The notes under the pieces were generated by a model, which saw only the letters and a program-made list of their open reading frames with translations, did no database searches and was not told where the DNA came from. The position numbers were made by a program, and so were the translations under genes. This document shows positions 14,896 to 22,877 of a stretch of 37,559 nucleotides of DNA, in pieces (the stretch's first letter is position 1; every line of letters starts with the position of its first letter). This DNA comes from Terriglobia bacterium (lineage in GTDB: Bacteria; Acidobacteriota; Terriglobia; UBA7540). The stretch is from assembly GCA_020072925.1 (NCBI GenBank), contig JAIQGA010000059.1:1-37559 (forward strand), read 5' to 3'.

Positions 14896-15948
14896 ATGGC
14901 GATGTTTGACGAAACCCTTCTGGATTCTTCGCCCAAACGCGCGCCGGTGCTCAAGACCAAGCACTGGCTAATCTCGATCGGGGTGGGAGTCGTGATTTTC
15001 GCGACGTGGTTCTTTGGGATCCCCATGCTCTCACCAGGTGCCGAGGAAAAGGTGCTGGTCGCGCAAGCTGCGATCCTTGGGGTTTTTTTTACCTGTTACG
15101 CGCTGATGTTATGTTACGTGCTGGCCGATGCGGCCAGCCTGCATTTCAGCCCCTGGTTCTGGTTCTTCGTCACTCTGGTCCTGTGCGCCGTGGGGTTCAT
15201 CATTTACCTGATCTATACGGCGGCCAAGACGGACAACTGGAAGCGGGCGACGATTCCCGTTGCCTATATTTTTGAGGTCATCATCATTGGCGCCATGGTC
15301 CTTTACCCCCTCATCATGACAGAGGCCTTGCCCAAGGCGCAGTTGATGACCTTTCTCGCGGCGCCTCCGCCGCCCCCGCCACCGCCGCCTCCCCCCGCAG
15401 CCGCGCCTCAGCCCGTGCGGGTCATTAAACGGGTCAGCATGGAAGATATGATGAAGGCGCCCACCGTCATTCCCAAGTCGGTCAGGCAGATCAAGGACGA
15501 GCCCGAGCCGCCGCCCCAGGGAGCGGTGGGTGTAGTAGGTGGCGTCCCGGGTGGCGTGCCCGGCGGTCAGGTGGGTGGTGTGCTCGGTGGCGTGATTGGG
15601 GGCGTGCTTTCTTCCGCTGCTCCGCCGCCCCCGCCTCCCCCGAAGGCCGCGACACCCAAGCGCATCCGCGTGGGCGGCCAAGTCGAACAAGCGAAGCTGA
15701 TTTTCCAGCCGAAGCCCGATTATCCGCCCCTGGCCAAGATGGCGCGCATTCAGGGAACCGTACGCCTGGAGGCGATCATCAGCAGGGACGGCACCATTCA
15801 GGACCTGAAAGTTCTAAGCGGACACCCGCTGCTGGTGAAGTCGGCCCTGGAGGCGGTTCAACGCTGGCGGTATCAGCCGACCTTGCTGAACGGCGAACCG
15901 GTGGAAGTGGTCACCGAGATCGATGTGAACTTTACTCTGCAGGAGTAA
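14896..15948 (+). CDS. tonB: TonB-type energy transducer with four N-terminal membrane helices
   Basis: TonB carries energy from ExbB-ExbD across the periplasm to outer-membrane transporters. The ATG at 14896 follows GAGGAGGG. The C-terminal domain (about 270-349) is clear: YPPLAKMARIQGTVRLEAII, then AVQRWRYQPTLLNGEPV. It is preceded by Pro-rich segments (157-167 and about 243-250) and a Gly-Val repeat region (GGVPGGVPGGQVGGVLGG). Unusually, the N-terminus has four hydrophobic helices (about 24-44, 54-77, 86-108, 122-141) where canonical TonB has one. The fourth helix abuts the proline run and may serve as the classical anchor. exbB-exbD-exbD follow directly. Confidence 0.9.
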   Translation: MAMFDETLLDSSPKRAPVLKTKHWLISIGVGVVIFATWFFGIPMLSPGAEEKVLVAQAAILGVFFTCYALMLCYVLADAASLHFSPWFWFFVTLVLCAVGFIIYLIYTAAKTDNWKRATIPVAYIFEVIIIGAMVLYPLIMTEALPKAQLMTFLAAPPPPPPPPPPPAAAPQPVRVIKRVSMEDMMKAPTVIPKSVRQIKDEPEPPPQGAVGVVGGVPGGVPGGQVGGVLGGVIGGVLSSAAPPPPPPPKAATPKRIRVGGQVEQAKLIFQPKPDYPPLAKMARIQGTVRLEAIISRDGTIQDLKVLSGHPLLVKSALEAVQRWRYQPTLLNGEPVEVVTEIDVNFTLQE

Positions 15949-15989
15949 CTTAAGGATCTGCAAAATCTTCGAGGAGGGAACGAAACTCT

Positions 15990-16727
15990 ATGCTAGCGGT
16001 AAAACTCTTCACGCTGGGTTTGTGGTTGTTTCAGGAAGCTGCCGAGACCCCCGGATTTGACCCTATTTCCATGTGGCGCTCGATGGGTTGGCCGGCTCGC
16101 TCGGTGGTGATTCTGCTTTTCATCATGTCGGCGTGGTCCATCGGTGTCATGATCGATCGGTGGATTGCGTTCAGTTCCGCCCGCAAACAGTCGCGGATCT
16201 TCGCTCCAGCCGTTGCGGGCGCCTTGAAAGACGGCAAGATCGATGAGGCCATCTCCATCGCCGAGCAGAACAAGCGCAGTCACCTCGCGAAAGTCGTTAC
16301 GGCGGGGTTGCAGGAATTCCAGGCGCATCAGGTCTCCGCGGAGATCCCCGGAGAGACCATCGAGGCCTCGAAACGGGCTCTCGAGCGGGCTGCGGCGATC
16401 GTGCACGCTGAACTGAAGCGCGGTGTATCCAGCCTGGCGACCATTGGATCGACCGCACCTTTCGTGGGGCTGTTCGGAACGGTGCTGGGCATCATCCACG
16501 CGTTCCAGGGGATTTCCTCCGCGAAGTCAACCGGGTTGGCGGCGGTCGCAGGCGGCATCGCGGAAGCTCTGGTGACCACCGCGATCGGCCTTTTCGTGGC
16601 CATCCCGGCCGTGTGGATCTACAACTACTTCACGAGCAAGATTGAGGCCTTCGACGTCGAGATGGACAACTCCTCGTCGGAGCTGATTGATTACTTCATC
16701 AAACGGACATCGCGAGGGAAGAAGTAA
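15990..16727 (+). CDS. exbB: Proton-channel subunit ExbB (MotA/TolQ/ExbB family)
   Basis: ExbB forms the pentameric inner-membrane channel that powers TonB. The ATG at 15990 follows GAGGAGGGA. The 245-residue product has a first membrane helix at about 31-51, a cytoplasmic domain with SIAEQNKRSHLAKVV, and the conserved pair of C-terminal helices with IGSTAPFVGLFGTVLGIIHA and GGIAEALVTTAIGLFVAIPA. TolQ is a possible alternative name, but the neighbouring TonB favours ExbB. Its stop overlaps the next start (TAATG). Confidence 0.93.
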   Translation: MLAVKLFTLGLWLFQEAAETPGFDPISMWRSMGWPARSVVILLFIMSAWSIGVMIDRWIAFSSARKQSRIFAPAVAGALKDGKIDEAISIAEQNKRSHLAKVVTAGLQEFQAHQVSAEIPGETIEASKRALERAAAIVHAELKRGVSSLATIGSTAPFVGLFGTVLGIIHAFQGISSAKSTGLAAVAGGIAEALVTTAIGLFVAIPAVWIYNYFTSKIEAFDVEMDNSSSELIDYFIKRTSRGKK

Positions 16728-17176
16728 TGGCGAAACGAACCTCAACACTGGGAGCGGTCTCCGACATCAACGTGACCCCCATGGTCGATGTGATGCTGGT
16801 GTTGCTGATCATCTTCATGGTAATCACGCCGATGTTGCAGCATGGGGTCAGCGTCGACATGGCCCGGGTGAATAACCCGCGCACCATGCAAGACGCCGAT
16901 AAGGAAGACGCCGTGGTGATTGCGGTCACACGGGATGGGAAGCTCTACCTGGGTTCGGACCCCATCCGGCTCGACGAAATCACCACAAAAACCAAAGACC
17001 GCATCGCCAACAGACTCGACAAGACGGTCTATGTGAAGAGTGATGCCCGCGCGAAGTACGGAGACGTGGTGGCCGTGGTGGATGCCGTGCGGGCGGCGGG
17101 CGTCGACCAGTTGGGTCTGCTCACCGAAAGGGTCGAACGCCGCATGCCGGGAGCTGCGGCTGCGCCCGAAATGTAG
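16727..17176 (+). CDS. exbD: ExbD/TolR-family protein, first copy
   Basis: ExbD works with ExbB in proton-driven energising of TonB. The start overlaps the exbB stop by one base, so translation is coupled. The 149-residue product has the family opening SDINVTPMVDVMLVLLIIFM, where the Asp in MVDVML is the proton-carrying residue, then one membrane helix and a periplasmic domain ending VDAVRAAGVDQLGLLTERV. Confidence 0.93.
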   Translation: MAKRTSTLGAVSDINVTPMVDVMLVLLIIFMVITPMLQHGVSVDMARVNNPRTMQDADKEDAVVIAVTRDGKLYLGSDPIRLDEITTKTKDRIANRLDKTVYVKSDARAKYGDVVAVVDAVRAAGVDQLGLLTERVERRMPGAAAAPEM

Positions 17177-17216
17177 GGTCGGCCGCAGCAGCTCAGATTA
17201 GCGGGAGGGTAGAACT

Positions 17217-17645
17217 ATGGCTATGGCCGTGGGGGGTAGCAAGAAAGGTCCACTCGTGGACATGAATGTTACCCCTTTGATTGACGTATTGCTGGTTTTG
17301 CTGATCATCTTCATGGTGATCACGCCGTTAACACCGAAAGGACTGGATGCGCTCGCACCTCAGCCCAACCCCAACGCCAAGCCGGATCTGGAGCTCGAGT
17401 CGCGGACGGTTGTGGTCAGCATTGATGCCGGCCGAAACCTCAAGATCAATCAGGACCCGATACTGATCGGCCAACTGGGCCAGCGCCTGGAGGACATCTT
17501 CAAGACTCGGAACGAGCGCGTGGCGTTTGTGAAGGGAGATCCCACGCTGCCTTTCTCCGAGGTGGCGACCGTTATCGGCATCATGAAAGATTCGGGTATT
17601 GATAAGATCGGACTGATCACCAAGGCCTTGGAGGAAGGCCAGTAA
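17217..17645 (+). CDS. exbD: ExbD/TolR-family protein, second copy
   Basis: A second ExbD lies 40 bases after the first, with GGGAGGG ahead of its ATG. It shows VDMNVTPLIDVLLVLLIIFM with the conserved Asp, and a 142-residue length. Its periplasmic part differs clearly from the first copy (LDALAPQPNPNAKPDLELES), so the two are diverged paralogues and could form mixed ExbD dimers. Tandem exbD genes are common in Acidobacteriota and Myxococcota. Confidence 0.93.
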   Translation: MAMAVGGSKKGPLVDMNVTPLIDVLLVLLIIFMVITPLTPKGLDALAPQPNPNAKPDLELESRTVVVSIDAGRNLKINQDPILIGQLGQRLEDIFKTRNERVAFVKGDPTLPFSEVATVIGIMKDSGIDKIGLITKALEEGQ

Positions 17646-17679
17646 TCCCACGCCTCCAAAACTCGAGGGAGGAACCCCG

Positions 17680-18486
17680 ATGAGAGTGTACAAGCTCGCC
17701 CCCTTGTGTGGGGCGTTGCTCCTAGCGGCTGCTTCTGTGGGTTGTAACCGGCTGAGGGCGCGCGATCAATTGAACAAAGGCGTGTCCGCATTTCGGAATG
17801 CGCAGTTTCAGGCTGCCATTATGCATTTCAAGAACGCGGTGGTTTTGGACCCCACGCTGTTAAACGCGCGGCTTTACCTTGCCACCTCGTACGGTCAGTT
17901 GTACGTTCCCGGGGGCGAGTCGCCGGATAACCTCAAGGTCGCGCAGCAGGCGATCGACGCCTTTCAGGACGTTCTGAAGATGGATCCCAAAAATACCTCC
18001 GCACTCGGCAACATCGCGCAGATTTATTACTATCAGAAGAAGTTCGATAAAGCCAAGGAGTATCAGCTCCAGGTAGTGAAGCTCGATCCCAATAATCCTG
18101 ATCCCTATTATTGGATCGGCGTGCTGGACTGGTATATCTGCATGCCGCGCACGATGCAGTTGCGGAAGGACCTCCGCTTGGACGTCCCAAAGAACAACGA
18201 CCCGAATCAATTACCGCCTCTCCCGGAAAAAGCTCGCGCGGATCTCGAGAAACAGAATGGCGCGCTTGTTGATGAGGCGATCAAGGCGCTCCAGAAAGCC
18301 CTCGAGCTGAAGCCCAACGATTTCAGCACCATGGCCTATTTGAACCTCATGTACCGTCAGAAGGCCGACATCGAGAGTGACGACAGCGCGCGCCAAGCAG
18401 ACCTGAAAACGGCGGAGGATTGGACCAACAAGGCGCTGGAAAGTCGCAAGGCCGCCGCGGAGAGGCCCGCAGGTCCCGCCCAATAG
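17680..18486 (+). CDS. TPR-repeat lipoprotein
   Basis: The ATG at 17680 follows GGGAGG. The signal peptide ends in a lipobox-like LLAAASVGC with Cys22. Tetratricopeptide repeats then follow: FRNAQFQAAIMHFKNAVVLD, QAIDAFQDVLKMDPKNTSAL, FDKAKEYQLQVVKLDPNNPD, and a last one at EAIKALQKALELKPNDFSTM. The C-terminus is charged and Ala/Pro-rich. Such lipoproteins scaffold periplasmic assemblies. Its position as last gene of the TonB block, 34 bases after exbD, suggests it assists that system, but this is inference. Confidence 0.85.
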   Translation: MRVYKLAPLCGALLLAAASVGCNRLRARDQLNKGVSAFRNAQFQAAIMHFKNAVVLDPTLLNARLYLATSYGQLYVPGGESPDNLKVAQQAIDAFQDVLKMDPKNTSALGNIAQIYYYQKKFDKAKEYQLQVVKLDPNNPDPYYWIGVLDWYICMPRTMQLRKDLRLDVPKNNDPNQLPPLPEKARADLEKQNGALVDEAIKALQKALELKPNDFSTMAYLNLMYRQKADIESDDSARQADLKTAEDWTNKALESRKAAAERPAGPAQ

Positions 18487-18517
18487 GCGGCCGCACACCC
18501 TCCTGGAAGATTCTGAC

Positions 18518-18547
18518 CGGGTCCAGTCGCCGTGGCGACTTGACCCG
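18518..18547 (+). terminator. Long GC-rich stem-loop after the TonB operon
   Basis: CGGGTC-CA-GTCGCC pairs with GGCGAC-TT-GACCCG, giving two perfect 6-bp stems separated by a two-base internal loop and closed by GT. It begins 32 bases after the TPR gene stop. There is no T-run directly after it; the next hairpin follows three bases later. Confidence 0.5.
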
Positions 18548-18550
18548 TAG

Positions 18551-18572
18551 CCCTGCTGAGCGGCAGGGTTTT
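18551..18572 (+). terminator. Intrinsic terminator of the sec-TonB operon
   Basis: CCCTGC (18551-18556) pairs with GCAGGG (18563-18568) over a 6-base loop and is followed by TTTT. It is the second of two tandem hairpins ending the block of plus-strand genes. Confidence 0.65.
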
Positions 18573-18681
18573 CCCCGCTGCAATCAATGGGATCGTGTTG
18601 TCGCGCTCGCCCGGCCTCCTTTGCGGTGCGTCGCTTCACCAGCCCTCATTTCAAAGCCCAAGGCGCGCGGCCGCCGGCGGT

Positions 18682-19680
18682 TCACAGCGGCTTCGTGCGG
18701 GCGACCGACGCAGCCTGAAACGCCGCCAGATTGGCGGAGGTGATGACTGCGGTTCCGGTGTCCACGCGGGTGGGCAGAGGAGAAGCGGGGGCGGTGCGCC
18801 AGTCCTTGAACTCGTGAACCACGTTGTGGTGCAGGTCGTCCAGGAACCGTAGCCCATAGAAGGCCATCGTGTACGGCTTCTGGGCGATGGCTGCCGCGAT
18901 CGAACCCTCGGAAATGAATTCCAGCGTTTCCGGGCTCTTATCCATGGCCACGATCACGATCTTGCCTTGCAGATTGAGCCGATGCATGACTTCCGCGGCG
19001 CCTGGCCCGCCTGACGCTTCGACGCACAGAATGCCGTCCATCTTCTCGTTCTTGGCCAGCAGGGCCGAGATCTGATCGTTGGCGGAGCGCGGGTCGCCCT
19101 TGTCGTCGAGAGTCTGGGTGATCGTGAGGCCCGGATATTTCGCGAAGGCGTCGTGCACCCCGCGTACGCGTTCATCCAGATTGAACTGTCCCGGAATAGT
19201 AATCACCACCACGCGTCCCTGGCCGTGCAGGAGTCCGGCCATCTGGCGGCCGCTTTCCAGGCCGGCCTGATAATTGTCCGTGCCAATGAAGAGGACGCGC
19301 CGCGATTCGGGCGCGTCGGAATCCGCGCAGATCACCGGAATCCCCGCCTGCAGGGCTTCATCAATAGCCGGCTTGAGAGTGTCCGCGCGCGCTGGTGAAA
19401 CCAGGATTCCGGAAGGATGTCCGGCCATCGCCTGGCGAAAGGCGTCAAGTTCTTCCTCCGGAGAATAGGATGCGGGCCCGGTGAAGTCCGCCTTCACTCC
19501 CATGGTGCGCGCCGCGTCCATGAACCCGGCCTGTGCTTCCTGCCAGTACGGCAGGTTGATATTGACAGCGACAAAGACGTAGCGCTCGGTCTCCTCGTGA
19601 TAAGGCTTCTGGCAGGAACTCGCCGTAATCAACACCGAGAGTACGGCCAGATGAGCCGCGTAGCGGAAATGCTGTTTCAT
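18682..19680 (-). CDS. Periplasmic sugar-binding-type lipoprotein (orphan)
   Basis: The ATG at 19680 gives a 332-residue product with a lipoprotein signal peptide ending ITASSC (Cys23). The rest matches the type-1 periplasmic-binding fold of ribose/xylose-binding proteins (Peripl_BP_4): NLPYWQEAQAGFMDAARTMG, then GILVSPARADTLKPAIDEAL, ICADSDAP, and IPGQFNLDERVRGVHDAF. Such proteins deliver sugars or autoinducers to ABC importers or sense them. No permease or ATPase gene is next to it, so it may be a stand-alone sensor or use components elsewhere. It converges on the TonB operon. The ligand is not predictable here. Confidence 0.85.
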   Translation of the reverse strand: MKQHFRYAAHLAVLSVLITASSCQKPYHEETERYVFVAVNINLPYWQEAQAGFMDAARTMGVKADFTGPASYSPEEELDAFRQAMAGHPSGILVSPARADTLKPAIDEALQAGIPVICADSDAPESRRVLFIGTDNYQAGLESGRQMAGLLHGQGRVVVITIPGQFNLDERVRGVHDAFAKYPGLTITQTLDDKGDPRSANDQISALLAKNEKMDGILCVEASGGPGAAEVMHRLNLQGKIVIVAMDKSPETLEFISEGSIAAAIAQKPYTMAFYGLRFLDDLHHNVVHEFKDWRTAPASPLPTRVDTGTAVITSANLAAFQAASVARTKPL

Positions 19681-19896
19681 GGCTGCCCCCAAACTGACGG
19701 CGCGTCCGCAGGGCGCGCCGGTTTTGCAGAAAGAAAAGCTCCCGAACTCCGCACTGTGCAGGAACGAAGGTTAACACAGAATCCTACCTGTGGTCTCGGG
19801 TTGTCGCGAGTCCTGCCGAGGCGCGATGTTCACTCCGCACTCATGCGTGCTTGAACCGACCTTGCCCGCTGGCCTAGAATGGTAAGGAGGTCCAGC

Positions 19897-22038
19897 GTGC
19901 AATTCGAGGACATTATCGGAAAGGTCGAGGAGTATCGTCCGGGCGAGGACCTGGCGCTGCTGCGTCGAGCCTATCAGTTTTCCGTCTCGCAGCACGCAGA
20001 GCAGAAGCGCCTTTCCGGCGAGCCTTACATCATCCATCCGCTCGAGGTCGTTCACATTCTGGCGGAGATGAAGCTCGATCCCGTGTGCCTCGCGGCGGGC
20101 ATGCTGCACGATGTGGTGGAGGACACGCGCACGAACATCGAGGGGGTGCGCCGGGAATTCGGCCCGGAAGTGGCGCGCATCGTCGAGGGCGTCACCAAGA
20201 TCGGCCGGATGAAATTCACCAGCCCCGAGGAGCAGCAGGCGGAGAACGTCCGCAAGATGGTCCTGGCCATGGTGGACGATATCCGCGTCGTGCTGGTGAA
20301 GCTCGCCGACCGGCTCCACAACATGCGCACGCTCGAATATCTGACTCCCGAAAAGCAGCAGCGCATCGCGCGCGAGACGCTGGATATTTATGCGCCCATC
20401 GCGCATCGCCTCGGCATGGGCAAGGTGCGCGGCGAACTTGAAGACCTGTCGTTCCGCTATCTGGACCCGGAGGGGTTCACAGAAGTCAAGAAGGCCCTCG
20501 AGAGCCGCCGCAAAGTGAACGAGGAGTTTCTCCAGGACGTGCGCGGCCAGGTCGAGGCCAAAATGCGCGAGATGAGCATCCCGGCGCGCGTCGAAGGCCG
20601 CATCAAGCGCCTGTACAGCATCCGCCAGAAGCTCCTGCGGCAACACATCGGCATCGAGCAGGTGTACGACCTGCTGGCCATCCGCATCGTCACCGACAGC
20701 GTGAAGAACTGTTATGCCGCCCTGGGCGTCATCCACAATACCTGGCGTCCCGTGCCGGGCCGCATCAAGGATTTCATCGCCATCCCCCGCCCGAACCTCT
20801 ACCAGTCGCTGCATACCTCGGTGATTGGCCCGCACGGCCAGCCGTTCGAGGTGCAGATCCGCACCGAGGAGATGCACCGCATCGCGGAAGAGGGCATCGC
20901 CGCGCACTGGAAATACAAGGACGGGCGCAGCCTCGAGGAGCAGGACGAGGAGCGTTTCGCCTGGCTGCGCCATCTGGTGGAATGGCAGCAGGAAATGCGC
21001 GACCCGGGCGAATTTCTCTCCACGCTGAAGATCGATCTCTATCCCGAGGAGGTTTACACCTTCACGCCCAAGGGCAAGGTGATCGTCCTGCCGCGCGACG
21101 CCACGCCCATCGACTTCGCCTATGCCATTCACACCGAGGTCGGCCACCACTGCGTCGGCGCCAAGGTCAATGGCCGCATCGTGCCCCTGAAGTACCGCCT
21201 GCGCAACGGCGATATCATCGAGATCGCAACGAAGACCGACCATAGTCCGAGCCGCGATTGGCTGGCGATGGTCAAGACCTCGCGCGCCCGGAACAAGATC
21301 AAGCACTGGATCAACGTCCAACAGCGGACCCAGGCGCTCGAAATCGGCAAGCGCCTGCTCGAGAAGGAAGCGCGCAAGTACGACATAGTCCTCAAGAAAA
21401 TCAGCCCGGAGGATTTTCAGCGGGTCTCGCGCGATTACGGCTGCACACTGGTGGACGACCTGTACGCTGGACTTGGCTATGGAAAATTCGCGGCGCGCCA
21501 GGTGCTCGGCAAACTCTCGCCCTCCATGCCCCTCGAGCCCGGCCAGCCTTCCCGGCTGACCACCGTCAAGCGCGCGCTTGGCCTTTCGCGCGACATCGCC
21601 ATTCAGGTTCACGGTCACGACGACCTGATGGTGTATCGCGCGAAGTGCTGCAACCCCATCCGGGGCGAGGAAATCACCGGCTACATCACGCGCGGCAAGG
21701 GCATCGCCGTGCACTCCAGGCGCTGCCCCAACGTGCAGAACCTGCTCTACGACGCCGACCGGCGCATCGACGTGGAATGGGTTGGCCCCAAGTACAGCGT
21801 CTACGCCGTGAAATTGATCTTGTACACCCAGGATCGGCAAGGGCTCCTCGCCGATGTGACCTCGGCGATCAGCAGCGTCCATTCGAACATCCAGAACATT
21901 GAGGCGCGCACCGGCGACAATGAGGCCAATATCGACGTAACCGTAGATATCGTCGATCTTGATCACCTGGAAAAAATCGTCTCGTCCCTGCGCCGCATCG
22001 ACGGCGTCCTGCAGGTCGAGCGCGTCATGCACCCTTAA
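19897..22038 (+). CDS. rel: Bifunctional (p)ppGpp synthetase/hydrolase Rel
   Basis: This makes and breaks the stringent-response alarmone. The GTG at 19897 sits five bases after a near-perfect TAAGGAGGT (19883-19891); an upstream in-frame ATG (19879) precedes that signal. The product is 713 residues. It has an HD hydrolase domain with HDVVED (71-76), a synthetase domain with RIKDFIAIPRPNLYQSLHTS, and a TGS domain starting EEVYTFTPKGKVIVLPRDAT. A conserved Cys region (KCCNPIRGEEITGYITRGKG) and a C-terminal ACT domain (VKLILYTQDRQGLLADVTSA) follow. The intact HD motif and the RIKD motif (not the EFDD of RelA) indicate both activities. It appears monocistronic or leads into the RidA gene. Confidence 0.95.
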   Translation: MQFEDIIGKVEEYRPGEDLALLRRAYQFSVSQHAEQKRLSGEPYIIHPLEVVHILAEMKLDPVCLAAGMLHDVVEDTRTNIEGVRREFGPEVARIVEGVTKIGRMKFTSPEEQQAENVRKMVLAMVDDIRVVLVKLADRLHNMRTLEYLTPEKQQRIARETLDIYAPIAHRLGMGKVRGELEDLSFRYLDPEGFTEVKKALESRRKVNEEFLQDVRGQVEAKMREMSIPARVEGRIKRLYSIRQKLLRQHIGIEQVYDLLAIRIVTDSVKNCYAALGVIHNTWRPVPGRIKDFIAIPRPNLYQSLHTSVIGPHGQPFEVQIRTEEMHRIAEEGIAAHWKYKDGRSLEEQDEERFAWLRHLVEWQQEMRDPGEFLSTLKIDLYPEEVYTFTPKGKVIVLPRDATPIDFAYAIHTEVGHHCVGAKVNGRIVPLKYRLRNGDIIEIATKTDHSPSRDWLAMVKTSRARNKIKHWINVQQRTQALEIGKRLLEKEARKYDIVLKKISPEDFQRVSRDYGCTLVDDLYAGLGYGKFAARQVLGKLSPSMPLEPGQPSRLTTVKRALGLSRDIAIQVHGHDDLMVYRAKCCNPIRGEEITGYITRGKGIAVHSRRCPNVQNLLYDADRRIDVEWVGPKYSVYAVKLILYTQDRQGLLADVTSAISSVHSNIQNIEARTGDNEANIDVTVDIVDLDHLEKIVSSLRRIDGVLQVERVMHP

Positions 22039-22069
22039 TCCCTTCCGGTCCGACAGGCGACCCGATGCT

Positions 22070-22090
22070 GATTGCTGAATGATGAATGAT
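22070..22090. repeat. Short heptad array between rel and the RidA gene
   Basis: Three consecutive 7-base units (GATTGCT, GAATGAT, GAATGAT) lie 31 bases after the rel stop. They are a small member of the period-7 family seen upstream of dnaG and inside tgt. Confidence 0.55.
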
Positions 22091-22140
22091 GACCAGGTCG
22101 TCCCTCCGGTTCGGTACCTGGAGATTCAGGAGAACACAAC

Positions 22141-22521
22141 GTGAGCAAAGACGTCATCGCCACCTCGCAAGCCCCGTCCGCCATCGGTCCGTACTCGCAG
22201 GCGGTCCGCAGCGGTCCGTGGGTGTTCGTTTCCGGCCAGATTCCGCTCGACCCTGCGACGGGAAAAATCGTGGAGGGCGACATCGCCGCGCAGACGGAGC
22301 GCGTGCTGAAGAATCTCGCCGCCATCCTCGAAGCTGCGGGCGCCGGCCTGGCGCAGGTGGTCAAGACCACGGTCTACCTCCGCGACCTGACCGAATTCGC
22401 CCGGATGAACGAGGTTTATGCGCGCTTTTTCGCCGACAAACCTCCGGCGCGCGCCACCGTCGAAGTGTCGCGACTGCCGCGCGATGTCCAGGTGGAAATC
22501 GACGCCATCGCCGCGCTGTGA
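22141..22521 (+). CDS. ridA: RidA/YjgF-family reactive enamine/imine deaminase
   Basis: RidA hydrolyses reactive 2-aminoacrylate-type intermediates released by PLP enzymes. A GTG start at 22141 follows AGGAGA. The 126-residue product has the family pattern: [15 protein letters not shown], then [16 protein letters not shown], and the C-terminal [20 protein letters not shown] with the conserved Arg that binds the substrate carboxylate. It forms homotrimers in the family. It lies 102 bases downstream of rel. Confidence 0.93.
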   Translation: MSKDVIATSQAPSAIGPYSQAVRSGPWVFVSGQIPLDPATGKIVEGDIAAQTERVLKNLAAILEAAGAGLAQVVKTTVYLRDLTEFARMNEVYARFFADKPPARATVEVSRLPRDVQVEIDAIAAL

Positions 22522-22581
22522 GCGAGACCCGCCGCGCGGGCAAGAGGCGCAAAGGCTCAGTGACTCGGGCCGCGGGGAAAG

Positions 22582-22770
22582 CTAGAGCTTGGTGACCTTG
22601 CCGGACCGGAGGCAGGACGTGCAGACGGTGAGGGTCTTGTGCGCGCCGTTCACCAGCGCGTGCACGCGCCGCAGGTTGGGATTCCAGCGCCGCTTCGTCA
22701 CGTTGTGCGCGTGACTGATATGATTGCCATACTTGGGGCCTTTTCCGCAAAGGTCGCAGGCGCGAGCCAT
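22582..22770 (-). CDS. rpmB: 50S ribosomal protein L28, zinc-binding form
   Basis: At 62 residues it has the full family length. Four cysteines (5, 8, 50, 53) make it the C+ zinc-binding type. The core [21 protein letters not shown] is typical of L28. GGAG precedes the ATG, and a promoter lies upstream at 22815-22843. It is monocistronic and converges on the RidA gene. Confidence 0.96.
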   Translation of the reverse strand: MARACDLCGKGPKYGNHISHAHNVTKRRWNPNLRRVHALVNGAHKTLTVCTSCLRSGKVTKL

Positions 22771-22814
22771 AGGTCCACTCCACGATCCAAACCGGGGATT
22801 GACTGCAAAGTGTT

Positions 22815-22843
22815 ATTCTACCAAACCTTCGCGATTTTGCCCA
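22815..22843 (-). promoter_or_regulatory. Predicted promoter of rpmB
   Basis: On the minus strand TGGGCA (22843-22838) and TAGAAT (22820-22815) are 17 bases apart, matching four and five of six consensus positions. The transcript would start near 22808, giving a leader of about 38 bases. Confidence 0.5.
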
Positions 22844-22877
22844 CCGTTTTCCCGTCCGCAGGGGGTACAATAACCAG

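Noticed and set aside
19771-22032. 753-codon open frame antisense to rel
   Set aside because: It lies exactly opposite a well-supported Rel gene; the long frame results from GC-rich third positions and has no recognisable domain.
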